From: Tricholoma matsutake
Lineage: Eukaryota; Basidiomycota; Agaricomycetes; Agaricales; Tricholomataceae
DNA length: 64,000 nucleotides
NCBI GenBank assembly: GCA_026075535.2
Contig: AP026545.1
Coordinates: forward strand, 5,456,001-5,520,000
Direction: 5' to 3'
Shown piece after piece: positions 31,790-43,330 of this stretch (positions within the stretch are counted from its first letter, which is position 1; the number at the start of each line of letters is the position of its first letter). The notes under the pieces are model-generated. The model was not told the DNA's origin, searched no databases, and was given only the letters and a program-made list of their open reading frames with translations. The translations under genes were made by a program, and so were the position numbers.

Positions 31790-32074
31790 CACCGGCAAGT
31801 GCAAGGAGGTAACCGTTACAAAGAGAAATGGAAGCGGCTCCAATTATACTCTGAGCAATGGCACTCGTCACTGTCGTACATATTCTCTTTTCTCAGAGAA
31901 CAAGAAAATATATTCCAGGCCTATGTAATCGTGCTACAGGCTCCATGTACAATGCGACCTATAAAATATAGTACGAATGTATATAGCGGAATAGTGATAA
32001 TAAAAAGGTCATGGTTGGTGGTGGTCAATGACACAATGAGAGAGAATAACACTCCAGAGTATGCAATAAACAAT

Positions 32075-34433
32075 CTAACTCCAGACATCAAGCATAAGCC
32101 GCGATCGTTCCTTCAACAACTTCAGTTCAGCAGCACCCTCCACCTCAGCGGAACCACCCTTAGCCTCTCCAAGGATCCGGGCAAGCACCTCCTCGACCTG
32201 CTTGCTCATGTTCTTGGCCTCACCGCAGATATACACATAGCCCTTTCCATTGAGGATAGCATCCGCAATATGCTCCCTGTCATCCCAGATAAGATCTTGA
32301 ACATAGATCTTGCTGCCGTCTGGCTTGTAGTTCTCGCGAGAGAAGGCACAGTGCATGTGGAACTTGCCACGTAATTCCTCGGTGTATTGTGGCCATTCAT
32401 CTTTGTACAAGAAGTCTTCATCTGACCTACGGCAACCATAAAACAATGATATGCGACCCCATTCGGCGAGTGCGTCTGGACCATTCTTATCGACAGAGCG
32501 GCGGGCGAGGGCGACACGCTCTTGCACAAAGCCGCGGAAAGGAGCGACACCCTACATAACGCAATGGATCACAGGAAAAGCTTGGATTGGAGAAATTACT
32601 CACCGTCCCGGGACCAACCATTACCACAGGGCTCTTGGGGTTTGCAGGCAATCGGAAGGTAGACCGTCTAACGTGAATGGGTGATTTATAAATAGTGTCC
32701 TGTTTGTAGGCGCCTCTTGGGCCTTCTATGAGATATGTGGGCAACGAGGGGGCAGCCAGGTCGGCTGTTTCGCTGATTAGCGGCAAATTCTCGCCATTGG
32801 CAACATGTTTAAGGTTCATTAAGAAATTCGAACCAACACCATATACCCATTTGGGTGGAACATGCTCGCTAGCGATGGACTGGTATTTAAGGACCACGGC
32901 GGTGACATGGATAGAGTTGGGGCTGAGTTTGGGACTGGATGAGATGGAATAGTACCGAGGCTGGAGACGAGGAATAGAAGAGACAATGATGTCAAATGGA
33001 ATAGGCCAAGATGTGGTATTATCTGGGTCGGGACGAGCTCTAAGATCATCTTTTGCAGCTAACTGGAGGACTTCGCCAAGCTTCAGACAGCCCTCCGCAA
33101 TGACTCTATGGTAGGCTTCCTTATCAGTGTTCATGTTCTTCAAGAACGCTTCAGCCTCAGGGTTTGGAGCGAACTTGGACAGAGTCCCAAGAATTTGACG
33201 TCCGGCGACAGCGCTAATATCGATATAGTGACGGAGAACTGTGACATATGTTGTGGGAACAGGGAAAGGGACCTTGGCCAAAGCAGGATCGAGGGATTCA
33301 ATTCCAATGACACAGTCTTTCTTCTCATACAGCCCGAGCACACAAAGGAGGCGATCAACCTCCACGTCGGGGTTCAAGGGCCAAACGCCGACATGGTCAC
33401 CATGCTGATACGTAATTCCGGACCCCTCTGTGTTCAACTCCATGTGGACACAGTTGCGGTCCTGAACGGACTGGAACAACTCTCGCGCAACAATAACGGG
33501 TGCAGGGTAAGGGTTTTTTGCATCGTGAATACCTTTCGTCTTCGTGAGAGCGCGAGCCGAAAGTTCCCCTTTGATGCCAAGGTTAGATGAGCCAACAAGC
33601 TGCCGGTCGAGCACTTACCGAGGTAGACCTTCTCAGGAGCATGCGAGTCGAGTTCAGAAACCACAAAGTCTGCAGAGTCGCCGCCCTGGCCTTCTTCTAC
33701 GTGCAGTGCCTCCGCAAAAGCCTCCCACATGCCATCCTTCCACTCCAGATAGTCTTCTTCCATACTTTTATCATCGTCACCCTCGCCTCTCTCGCCAATA
33801 CGAATAGCTCCCATCTTGGATAATGCGGCATCGACGGCTCGCCCAATGGAATTATAATGTTCATAAGTTTTGTTACCAAGGCCGAAGACAACATATTTGA
33901 GACCTTCAAGTTTGCGCTCACCACCGCTAAACTCGAAAGACTCGTCCTGGAAGTTCTGCATGACCTGTACCGCATTATCCGTGGGCTCACCCTCGCCATA
34001 GGTTGCCATAACGAAGAAAGCAGCGCAATCTTCGGGAAGTTGATCCAGGTTCTCAAAGTCGTATTCTTCTGGGTCGCACACAAGAGAAGCCAAGCCAAAC
34101 TTTGATTTAGCCTCTTTGGCTAGACGGATTGCGTACTCTTCCGCGGTGCCGGTCTGAGACCCGTAAAAGATAACGAGCCGCTTTTTCTGTTTGAGATGGT
34201 CATTAAAAGGGTTTTTTTTTCATGGGGTGGCTAGCTAGCTATCCATTTACCGTTTCCTTCATCTTAGCAATAAAATCACGAGGATTGCCAGAGCCATTCA
34301 TGTCCTTGGAAGCAGCGATGGGTGGAGCTTTCGGCTTAGAAGCAGCAAAAAGCTGATCACGGAATAGGTAAACGGCAGCCAGACCCACGCCCAGAGCGAG
34401 AATGAAGACATCTGAGGAAGAGGAATACGACAT
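32075..34433 (-). CDS. CPR1: NADPH-cytochrome P450 reductase
   Basis: Four exons (34251-34433, 33619-34186, 32604-33568, 32075-32551) encode 730 residues, normal for the family. Order of domains: N-terminal membrane anchor ('VFILALGVGLAAVYLF', residues about 8-25); FMN-binding flavodoxin domain ('YGSQTGTAEEYA', 'MATYGEGEPTDNA', 'FGLGNKTYEHYN'); connecting domain; FAD site 'PRYYSISSSP'; NADPH site 'GPGTGVAPFRGF', 'YGCRRSDEDFLY', 'YVYICGEAKNM'; and the C-terminal 'DVWS' with the conserved tryptophan. It passes electrons from NADPH to microsomal P450s and to ergosterol-pathway enzymes at the ER. The start at 34433 was chosen because it places the anchor at the N-terminus; an ATG 66 nt upstream (34499) is in frame. 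The P450 at 60-62 kb in this window is broken, so it is not a partner. Confidence 0.95.
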
Positions 34434-34742
34434 TGTCGAAGCGGAGAGAAGGGCCAACGGGGAAGCTGAAGAAAAGATGGAATGGTTGGAGTCCGTCATA
34501 GGGAGGAAGATGTAGACTTTGAATATACCAATGTCAGAGGCTGACTAGCTTTTCAGTCAAGACTAGCCTGAGCAACTCGAAGATGGACTTGTGAAGAAAG
34601 CAAAGAGAAAGCGAGCGCCAAGTTTCCAGTTGAGAGTCGTGGCCGCTTCTCACGGACTCCGATGTCGGTTGTTCAAAATATATTCTCACGACAGACCGCA
34701 CAGCGATAACCCGACGTAGTCATACCTGAGTCTGCACAAAGT

Positions 34743-36168
34743 TTAATAGCCCGAGCGCACACCCCATCCAGCATGACTCTCCGGATCTTTGACCACTAGT
34801 TTCATCTCCTGCACTTGCTCGCTGTCCCCCCCGAGCTCATACGTGTACCACTCGATCGCTAGTTCTGCCCATTCACGAACCCCAGCCGCACTACCTGCGC
34901 ATCAGCATATCCACCGCCTCACATCTTTACTTCTTACTCACTCGGAATAGGAAGCTGCAACCCAAGCAGCATCAGCCGCCAACCTACCTCGCTCACTCCA
35001 GTAACCTTCTTCACTTCCAAGGTCCCATATCTTCTTGACGAGTTCGATCGCCTCCGACCCACTGATTATCTGACCACCCCACGTATCAAACTGGTCATAG
35101 CTATCTGATATCTCAAGTAATCTCTTATCCGATATTGCGGACTGGGCTTCAGGAAGAGAGCAGACGCTGCAGGTGCAGTGGAATCCATAGTGCTCTGCTA
35201 ACAATGCTCTGTGTAATATGGGGTTTTGTAAACAGGATGATGAGACTCGTTAGAAACTTGCCTTCGCTCATTCCTGGGTCGTTTCGTGTTAGTATAGGTC
35301 GTTAATAATTCCTAAACAGAATGGCAATCAGAAATGCAAATAATAAAGATAATATAAATGCCAAGTACCTCTCCTTTTTGGATGGGTCTAAGTGCATGAA
35401 CCACTAGCGCGCCTTCCCGTTCCCGCCAGTTGTACACAACATTGAACGCGCTGGAACAGCCATGATTTAATCTTGCCATGCGTGGGAATATCCCGACATC
35501 ACCTCCTGCAGCCACGGCATTGGTTTGAAATATAGCAAGGGCAACTTCGTCCGGATGATCTTCTGGCTTCAAGTTCTTGGGAAGTTTTACGTAGGACAAG
35601 TTAAGAAATGTTTCGCGGTCTTGTGGGCTTGCTTCACGCAGCAATTGCGAGATGAGTGCGGATGGAGATGATGTAACTGTAATTAGGGAGTCCATAAATA
35701 TTAGATAGCTAACAAAACAGTAAACGGCGGAGATACACACCGTGATGCGGAACCACGAAGAGAGGCTTCTCTTTAAGAACAAGTTCCCCTTGCTGGTAAA
35801 GCTGGTGCCGGAGATGGACACTAGTTCGGATAAAGACGTACTTTGATGAGACGTGTTGCTACCATGCCCTTCCCTCTACCAGGCAGGCCAACCACTTCAA
35901 AAGCGTTGGAACCATTGCTCGGCTCAGCAAGACCCCTGCTCCGAAAAACGTTGATTTCACGTGCATAGCGGTAATACACGGCGCCATAAACCGTCACACA
36001 GAGGAGAAGTGGAAAGAGCAACCGTTTACAGAGATGCTGGAAAGTATTAGGAATTGTACGGGTTGCCATCGGTTGACTAACCGACTTGGTCGGACGAACG
36101 CCCGCTGCCGTTGGAGGTGAGCTCCGTTCCTTTGTCAGTGCAGTCGTAGTCCGTCGTTGGATGAGCAT
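34743..36168 (-). CDS. Membrane-anchored SET-domain protein
   Basis: About six exons on the minus strand run from the ATG at 36168 to the stop at 34743. After a basic N-terminus there is one membrane segment ('LLFPLLLCVTVYGAVYYRY', residues about 49-67). A split SET domain follows: 'GKGMVATRLIKQGELVLKE' at its start, an insert, then 'MARLNHGCSSAFNVVYN' (the N-H-x-C motif) and 'RPIQKGEELLTTYT' (the catalytic tyrosine region). The post-SET region has 'FHCTCSVC'. A C-terminal helical region ends at 'WGVRSGY'. Such proteins methylate lysines; substrates are unknown and this class is often non-histone. The intron before 'ALLAEHYGFHC' has a GC donor (minus strand, near 35262). A transmembrane helix before a SET domain is uncommon. 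Confidence 0.85.
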
Positions 36169-36351
36169 AACTCTTGCACGTGATGACGTGTTGTGCTATT
36201 ATTATCGACGCGTCGTTGTCCGAGGGAATCAAAGCGCGTACATCTTTGGAAATTCCATGGACACCTCTCCCAAATCAATACATGCTACATCGTTCGTACA
36301 CGGTACACCTAACCGATTTTCCCGAAAAGGGCTGCCTTATCTCAAAGTGCA

Positions 36352-37107
36352 CTATGGCTTCTCTGTTGGACCCAATTTCCCAGTCACTAATATTCCGAAT
36401 GATAGAATTATAAGCACAGTTAGTGAGAGTGTCATGAGAGCCGTCATAATTCGTGCAACGGGGAAGCAACCCTTGGTGAGCGCCGCCTGGACTGTAAAGT
36501 ACCGTACGGTGCCTGAAAGTCCAGCATGTGACATGTTAGGGAATCGGAGGGAAGAAATTTCCAACGAACCGATTATAAGCACCGCAAGCCCTAGAAAGAT
36601 GGCTGCAGCACCGAGGGGCTGTATATATCTGTGGAGTCTATGTCCACAATGAAGATGGCTAGCCACTGTGGCTACTGTGAACAATTGGACGAGGCCTAAC
36701 AGATGGAATACAATGAAGAACCTCAGGATATAAGAAACCCAAACGGACATACCTACACCAGCAGAAGCAAAGGCCAGACTTGTCCTCATGTACGCAAGAA
36801 AAGTCCTTTCTGACGCTAAATGATCCCGTGCGACGCTACCTGAGTTCTCTAGTGTCAATGTAATGGCTGATGTTGGACGATGATTGTTGCAAATGACAGA
36901 AGACGTTGGTGAGGGACTTGGAGGGCTTCGAGGGTCGTCTACCTCGGTAGCGAATGAATCATTTGGGAGTGGATTGTAGAAGTAGTGAGGGGGTTTAATG
37001 GGCATGAATTTTGTACGGACGTGACGATGCTTTGGTAGAAAAGGGAAGTTCATGGACGACTTGCATCGCTTTGAAGATAAGGAAGACTTGGGGGACTTGA
37101 AGACCAT
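36352..37107 (-). CDS. DUF202-family membrane protein
   Basis: Two exons (36753-37107, 36352-36695) with a 57-nt intron give 232 residues from the ATG at 37107. The first exon is a disordered Ser/Pro region ending in the family signature 'ARDHLASERTFLAYMRTSLAFASAGV'-like block. The second exon continues with 'LVQLFTVAT', a hydrophobic helix ('LGAAAIFLGLAVLIIGSL'), a conserved 'RYFTVQAALTKG.FPVAR' and a last helix ('LTVLIILSFGILVTG'). Three membrane helices are expected, as in DUF202/YidH-like proteins. The function of the family is not established. Upstream in-frame ATGs (to 37269) exist, but the stretch before 37107 looks like leader or intron. It shares a 259-bp divergent promoter region with the histidine-rich gene. 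Confidence 0.82.
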   Translation of the reverse strand: MVFKSPKSSLSSKRCKSSMNFPFLPKHRHVRTKFMPIKPPHYFYNPLPNDSFATEVDDPRSPPSPSPTSSVICNNHRPTSAITLTLENSGSVARDHLASERTFLAYMRTSLAFASAGVGMSVWVSYILRFFIVFHLLGLVQLFTVATVASHLHCGHRLHRYIQPLGAAAIFLGLAVLIIGSLEISSLRFPNMSHAGLSGTVRYFTVQAALTKGCFPVARIMTALMTLSLTVLIILSFGILVTGKLGPTEKP

Positions 37108-37366
37108 GGAAGTCGTGACTGCCAATGCGTTAGTCACATGCGGTGGTAAGTGTAAAATTAAAAGAAGTGATGTTAAATAGACTCGAGACAACCGGAGCAT
37201 CTCCAAGCGAGTTGAGGTTCCGGAGGTCTGCGGTCCGACATCCCAATCAGGACACAACTCATCCTTCATGTTAGCCGCCGTTTCTTGACTTATAAAAAGC
37301 GCGTCGATTTCGCCATGAAGGCTTCATCAGACATCTGCTGTCTTGATTCTCTCTGCCTCTCACATT

Positions 37367-37835
37367 ATGATATTCTTTCAATCTCGCTTCCTTGCTCTCT
37401 TGAGCTTTTCTATCGTCGTGGCTACTGCCTCTGCTATGTCCCACAACGAGGTACTTGTATCGTTCGTCGTCATACTCTTCGACTAATTCTCCTAAGCGCG
37501 CCGAATACGACATTGCTTCTATGCCCGGGCCTAGTGGGGCGCGCAACTTGGGCGTCATCGCGAAGGACGATGGTGATCATCATGACTCAAACGACGCAGA
37601 TACTGCCAAGGATGTTCACACTCACAAGCGCAACAACCATGGCCATCCTCACAAAGGTCATAAAGGTCACAAATCCCATAAGCACATGTTGCATTCCCGC
37701 GGCGACCACGATCATGAGCACAAGCACGAACACGTCCATGAGCACGGCCACAAGCACGAACACGAGCACAAACATGTCCACAAGCATTCTCGCAGCCCCG
37801 ATCACCATCATCACTACCATCACCATAATCACTAG
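37367..37835 (+). CDS. Small secreted histidine-rich protein
   Basis: Two exons (37367-37450 and 37497-37835, 46-nt intron) encode 140 residues. Exon 1 is a textbook signal peptide ('MIFFQSRFLALLSFSIVV', then 'ATASA'). The mature part starts near 'RAEYDIASMPGPSG' and from about residue 70 becomes a run of His alternating with Lys, Glu, Asp and Gly, ending in a His cluster ('DHHHHYHHHNH'). No cysteine occurs in the mature part. Such a composition would bind Zn2+, Ni2+ or Cu2+ outside the cell or in the secretory pathway; this is inference from composition, not family. A frame on the opposite strand is long only because the His codons read as open codons there. Confidence 0.82.
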
Positions 37836-38779
37836 CCAGCGTTCGAGCGAGCATGTTCTATTCTTCCTGTATATCTGCGACTTGTGTTGGCCTTGTTTAT
37901 GTCATTTCTCACTACTTCGGGTTAATGGATTTGTTTCGTTTCGGGCGCTGTTTGGGTGCTGCTTCCTCTAAGAATGTCACCGAGTTCGTTTCCTGGGGCT
38001 TCCTCTTGCACGTCAGTCGCATTCTCTTCGTCACCACTAAGCGGTATACTCTATCCTCAGGTTACTTGAATAGGGTCAGGTAAGTACACATGTTACTGTC
38101 AGCCATCAATGCGATCAGCTTCCGTTAGTAGCCTTTGCGTAACTGTTCTCGATCACCAGGTTCAACGCTAAACTTCAAATGGCAAAGCAAACCCCCAAGT
38201 CTTTCAAGTGTGTTTGAAGTTTTCTTCCAATGCATGTAACTACCCTCGCGGCAAAACAACGTTTTATTTCTCCCACCGGCGTAGCACCACATATCATCCT
38301 CTTCCCTCTACAAGCCGCATGCATATCTACGGACACGCCTAAGTTTTAAGCTTACGGAACAATGGCACACGGTAATTCCGGATTCATTAGAGAGACAAAG
38401 GTACCCAAAAACGGCTATGACAAAGGTCTACATAAGTGAAGAACTTATGTCACCTCTAGTCTCCCTGACGATATAATGTTCTAGTAGCCGTCCCATGCCG
38501 TGCTTCTCGAATAGAAGTGAGTATATATCATAGGCCAATCCCACAATGCACCCAGATTCCACAGGCCCCATCCTTTGCCTCGCTGTAATTTTATAAATCA
38601 TGAAATCTGGCCAGTTCGACACCAACCTTGGTAAAGCGAATCAGATCTAATACTATGTCGCGATGGGAGCTAATTCGAATTCTCCTTGTGAAGGCCCCCT
38701 GTTGGTTGGTATCTTCTGTGGGTTCCCTCTTTGAATTTACTGCTTAGGTTGATACTGATGCTCTTTTGCCCTTCATCAG
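37836..38779. other. Intergenic region
   Basis: The first ~250 bp are probably the 3' UTR of the histidine-rich gene. I see no gene, tRNA-like structure or clear repeat in the rest. Short frames here lack recognisable protein character. Confidence 0.5.
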
Positions 38780-40233
38780 TCAATACATATCTGTACGGCC
38801 TCGTAACCTTTCAGTACGCATCATATCATGCCACGAGTGCGACCTAACATATTGCAATCTGTTTCGATATCATGATGACCTTTACTCTTCCTATTAGGCT
38901 TAAATGACCCGGCATGGATCAAGTGTGCCTGTTGCCACTATAGATCTCAGTTCGGTCTTAACTAGAACGCACTGGCAGATTATTCGTCTTTTCTCTATTT
39001 GTTTTGGACACGTTCCATAGTGCCTCGTGAGTAACACTATCCCTTTTGTTCACAGAATTCCAAAGATCGTTGTTTGGATAGGCTTATTTATATGGCATGG
39101 GTATTCTGGTGAGTACACCATTGCTTTCATACTGCCAAACCGCTCTTCTCAAGTAACTGTGCCAAGTGTGGAGAACTTCTCTAAACCAGCAGTCCTTCGT
39201 GGTTAGTGGGATTGCGTGGCGTATATTTCATTTCTCAACTCCATCAGAAATAATGTGGCCGTATCCGTTCACCGTGATAGTTATTTCCATGACGGCATTC
39301 CTGACTCACATGTTTCTTGCATATCGGTGCGTCATGGTGCGATCGTCGTGCTTATTGCCCCAATTCCATCGTATGGCACAGCGTATTTCGTCTCAAAAAA
39401 AACACATTTGTGTATGGCGTAATGCTTCTCCTCTCGGCGGCTTCCTGGGTGACCGGGGTTATCTGTGGAACGTATTGTTGGAGAGTGAAATCGTAAGTCG
39501 TCTATCATAGGAGGTAAGCGACTAAGTATATCTGATCATCCACTACTCTTGTTGTAATACAGCCTGATGGTGACGGAAATCAGGTCTCTGGTGACAGCAT
39601 GGTTGTGTTTAGAGGTTGGAGCAGACGCCCTGGTTAGTGGTAAGTTCCTGTGTGGCTGGCCATCCATGTATCTTTGCTGACATTTACTTCCAGGCGGGCT
39701 AGCTGTGGTCCTTTCCAGGTCGCGCACTGGCTTTCACAAGTCAGACACAGTCCTGAATCGACTCATCCGGGGATCTGTCCAGACTGGTATGTAGAGCTCG
39801 GCATCCCCTCTTCGTTGCGTTATGAAATAATACCCAGGTCTTTTCGCGGGCATATTCTCAATTATAACGCTAGTCTGTTTCCTTAAAAGTCCAAGAACAC
39901 AATTTTTTGGCATGTTCGGGATTCCAATCAGTCGCATGTACTCCAACGTAGGCGTCCGCCAGATTTCACTTCGTTTGTTCGCCAGTGACTCATCGAATTT
40001 ACAGACGCTTATGGATACTCTCCTGGTCCGCCATAGACTGAGAGGAACTCTTATCAACGGTATGAGCGAATGCGAGGTATGCAATGGTCCCGAAGACAAT
40101 CTTAAGAGTAGCCTGTGACAAACCGTCATTTTGTGCAGACGGACGCTATCTGGATGCTGAACGACCCTATAATCCAACGAACGATAACCCAGAGCAGCGT
40201 GCGATGCTGCACACCACGAGAGATACACACTAA
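38780..40233 (+). CDS. DUF6534-type integral membrane protein (5' end uncertain)
   Basis: Several small exons join into a multi-helix protein of the basidiomycete DUF6534 type. Pieces in order: 'TYLYGLVTFQYASYH' (about 38790-38840); 'SLFVLDTFHSAS' (38990-39027); 'LIYMAWVFC' (39083-39109); 'VENFSKPAVLRE' (39168-39204, then from 39248); 'YPFTVIVISMTAFLTHMFL' (39259-39330); later 'AWLCLEVGADALVSGGLAVVLSRSRTGFHKSD' region (39585-39760); 'GIFSIITLVCFLKSP' (39845-39890); 'FGIPISRMYSN' then 'TLMDTLLVRHRLRG'; and a tail ending at 40233. 'SRSRTGF..SDT..NRLI' and 'NTLMDTL..R' are the family hallmarks. The first exon and the 39330-39540 region are poorly resolved, so it could be partly decayed. Function of the family is unknown. 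Confidence 0.6.
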
Positions 40234-40476
40234 CGCCAAGAACCATGATTCCGAGGCGCAATCTCACGCTACCTCCGTTGACATAGTTGAAGAGCTCCGT
40301 GCTCCAAAACCTCGTGTTACTAAAACCACGGGAGGTTCGACATAGATCGAGCTCCTTGTAAATATGTCGTCTATGACAGTCTTGTTTGTGCGTCTATCCC
40401 GCTTGATGATAAACTCTAAAGCGAGCTCCTCCGGTCTATCGGATGCGTCAAGGGCTTCTAGGATATGTTTAACAAT

Positions 40477-41911
40477 TCAGTCATCTTTTGTTCTCTTTTT
40501 GTCGCCAGCGACAGTGAACAGAAGGCTGCCAACAAACACCATCGCAGCACCGATACCCAGCTGGGTGTTCCATCCACTGCCAAACCACCACACACTGAAA
40601 CACAGGCTCAGTGCCTTCCTGGTGGTCAATACTAGGTTTGTTGATACAGAGGACACTTGCTGTTTGAAAAGTGTAAGCATAATCTGTAGGCTATAGCCGT
40701 CATGGACGCACCGAAGATAATTGATTCACGCCGGATACACAAATGAGCTGGGAGATCAAGTTGCCTCCCAAGATTAGGAACGAAACAAGAGCAGAGCGCG
40801 CAGAAGCTTCGTTTCCATTAGAGAGGCTCCAGAAACCTTGCTTGATGTCTGGAATGAGAAACAAAAAGATGGGAAGAGAAAGAAAATGCTTGAGGAATGT
40901 CAAACGTGTATCCATTGACGTGTAAAACTATGCGTACGGTATAGAATACGCCTTCTCTCCAACATGGCCCGTACTTCGTGTACGTCCGTTCTTGTAGTAC
41001 GCCCAAGAATCCGGTCAAAAACAATGAAATGACGAGCATACCGATGCCCATCATGTATTGCCGTAAACTTTCTGACGACAGAACGGAATGGGATTTCGAA
41101 GAAGCGGACGGCCTTGATACAGTGGCGATAACAACGCCAGCGGAGACAAGCGCAACACAAAACTGATTGCGGGATCGTCAGGCGACATGTCCATGGCAGA
41201 ACAGGAGTCTTACTATTTGCAGTGGTGAGTACCGTTTCTTGAGAAAAATGGACCCAAGAAGCATGGATACTGCCAAACCTGAACCGCCATATAATCAAAG
41301 TTTCACGCATCTTTCCGATATCACATACCAGCAGATCGGAAAACGATGAGGATAGTCAAAGGAACGTTGTATGCGAATGCCCAGTTATTCAGCAAAGAAC
41401 CCGAAGTCAACACAAGCACTTGTAACGCCCATTGTCGCAGAGGCACCTGTCGAGATTTGAGTCGTGGAAGACGATGATTGGGCCCAAAGGAAAGGAATGA
41501 CAGCAATGATTGGGTGGTAATGAATAACATTTGAGAGAAGGTAAGCGCAGAGCCTGTTCGACTGATATCGGTAGAGAACATGGTGATCCACCGATAACAG
41601 ACGCACCAATACGTGGATTAATCATTAATAGTTGTTCGTAGGCCCAGACATTCCTGTTGACATTTAGATGAAGTTTGCATCATCTCACGAGGACGCACGC
41701 GCAACATCCACCTAGTACCATGGACAAAATCTGATCCAATCCATGACTTTAGGGACTTGAGAAGGAAGAAACAGAAACGCACCGAGTAGTAGTCTAACAA
41801 AACGGGCACAGCTTGAGAAGCAGAAATACCTGGATCTACGTTGTTTTCAGGGCGTACTTGGTTAGGTCCACGGTGTTTAAGTTCCTGCGCATCCTTCCGC
41901 TGAACAGCCAT
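40477..41911 (-). CDS. UAA-family nucleotide-sugar transporter (Yea4/SLC35B4-like)
   Basis: About seven exons on the minus strand run from the ATG at 41911 ('MAVQRKDAQEL') to the stop at 40477. Assembled pieces: 'SILSMVLGGCCANVWAYEQLL' region (41765 down to 41620), 'ALTFSQMLFITTQSLLSF', 'PRLKSRQVPLRQWALQVLVL', 'SLLNNWAFAYNVPLTILIVFRS', 'GLAVSMLLGSIFLKKRYS', 'YMMGIGMLVISLFLTGFLG', 'GGNLISQLICVSGVNQL', and 'VSTNLVLTTRKALSLCFS' near the C-terminus, the last being the family's signature. Ten helices are expected. It probably carries UDP-N-acetylglucosamine (or UDP-xylose) into the ER/Golgi; 'VP..WALQV' and the 'R.S' helix match that subgroup. The C-terminal 'KKRTKDD' is basic rather than a clear KK retrieval signal. 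Confidence 0.87.
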
Positions 41912-42110
41912 CGTAGAGCCAAGTAACAGGGAAAAGAGTGTTTATAGCCGAGCTCGTCTACAAGAGCATTCCTACGGCGAACAAAGTTGAGACTGTTGAG
42001 TCACGGTTGCCACAATATCATCCGGAACAGCCTCTTTAAATTTCTTACATTAGCATTCGAAACTCGAGCGTACATTGTGATTGGGGAGGTGCTACGTTGA
42101 TGTGACAACG

Positions 42111-43058
42111 TTATATCAAAATCGCAGAAAATCTAAGCCTCATATACACCATTGTCCATTCCCAGCCGCATCCTGACAGTCTACTACTCAACATAGGTTT
42201 TCTCATTTCTCTTGCTTCCTCGTCAGAACCCGAGAGGAAGGAATGCCCAGCGAAAACTTGCAACCATCCACGAAGCCCTGCTGGTAAGGGACTTATTCGT
42301 GGAGTGAGAGAGAGATGTATTGGCTGAATGGATTGACTAGCTAGAGCTACGACCATGATATATAAATGTGATCCAGGATTTGTCCAGGATGTGTTGATCT
42401 TCCCGAACCTTCACTATGATAATCCTCCATAGATGGGAAAACCAGGGGTCGCGCGGAGTAGGGTCATACCCTCGAGAGCTTAGGACATGCTGGAGAGCCA
42501 ATCTGACTCGAAGCGACAATCAAGATCGGGAGGCACAATGCAACGTCAAAGCCTGACCAATACAATTTAAAAACCAGTTCTCCAACGAAACGTCCGCCTT
42601 TCTTCAACACCTTTCTTGCGCTCTCTAGAACACCGGCAGGATTCCTTTTACACCAATATATCACAGAGTTACTGAATACCGCGTCCAACTTCTCGGCCAG
42701 TTCAGGAATACCGCCTGGAGGATCCAATGATTCTATGTCCATTCTCCAGTCCATTGGCTTTGGCTTGTGTGCTGGAAAACGCTTAACTCACTATCACTTT
42801 AATATACCTCACCATGCTTTCGCTGAAGTCAAGGCCAACAAGCAGACCACCTTCAACTCCTTCGACGCGTTTCTGAATTTCTACCACTCCACTTCCACAT
42901 CCAAAATCGATTATGCGCTCGCCAGGCTGTGCAGTGAATGCGGGGGAGTACACGAATGGTGCATTCTTATTGTGAAGTGATGCTGACCATCCTGAAGCAT
43001 CTGGCTTGTCTGAGTCTGCTGTATTGTGCTTATCGTGTTTCGTGGGCTTGGAGGACAT
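42111..43058 (-). pseudogene. SAM-dependent methyltransferase, frameshifted
   Basis: On the minus strand the N-terminal part is good: 'NAPFVYSPAFTAQPGERIIDFGCGSGVVE' includes motif I (IDFGCGSG), then 'GLLVGLDFSESM'. After the intron, 'AKANGLENG' passes out of frame into 'DIESLDPPGGIPELAEKLDAVFSNS', suggesting a small deletion. The expected glycine-rich stretch after 'KKGGRFVGEL' is missing. 'HVLSSRGYDPTPRDPW' is followed by 'TTTTCCC' where one more T would give the expected 'WFFPSMEDYHSE'. The C-terminus 'TPRISPLPAGLRGWLQVFA' is again recognisable. At least two frame breaks make this a recent pseudogene unless they are sequencing errors. The family is a common fungal type-11 methyltransferase of unknown substrate. 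Confidence 0.72.
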
Positions 43059-43330
43059 TGAGATATGCGTCCGCATTGTATGTACGCCCTCAGGTGTTTT
43101 ACCTGATCAACTTGAAGTAACTTCGGCCGAACATGTGCACAGCGGCCGATGGGGCGAGGGGTCAGTATAACGGGGGGCATGCGATTATTCCAACAATTGC
43201 ACAGGGCAGGCCCCGATACCAGCTATGACTTGACACTATGATAGCGATTGTACAAGTACACGACCCCAATTCCACGTGCATCACTGAGTCCGCGATACTA
43301 TAGCTAAAGTGATACCGAAAGAAAGAAGGA

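Noticed and set aside
31843..31843. Upstream ATG as the She9 start
   Set aside because: It adds a hydrophobic stretch before the basic presequence. The ATG at 31789 gives a normal mitochondrial signal.
37555..37854. Cys-rich frame on the minus strand opposite the histidine-rich gene
   Set aside because: His codons CAC/CAT read as GTG/ATG or shifted to Cys/Val/Gly on the other strand. The sense gene has a signal peptide and a splice site, so the antisense frame is a shadow.
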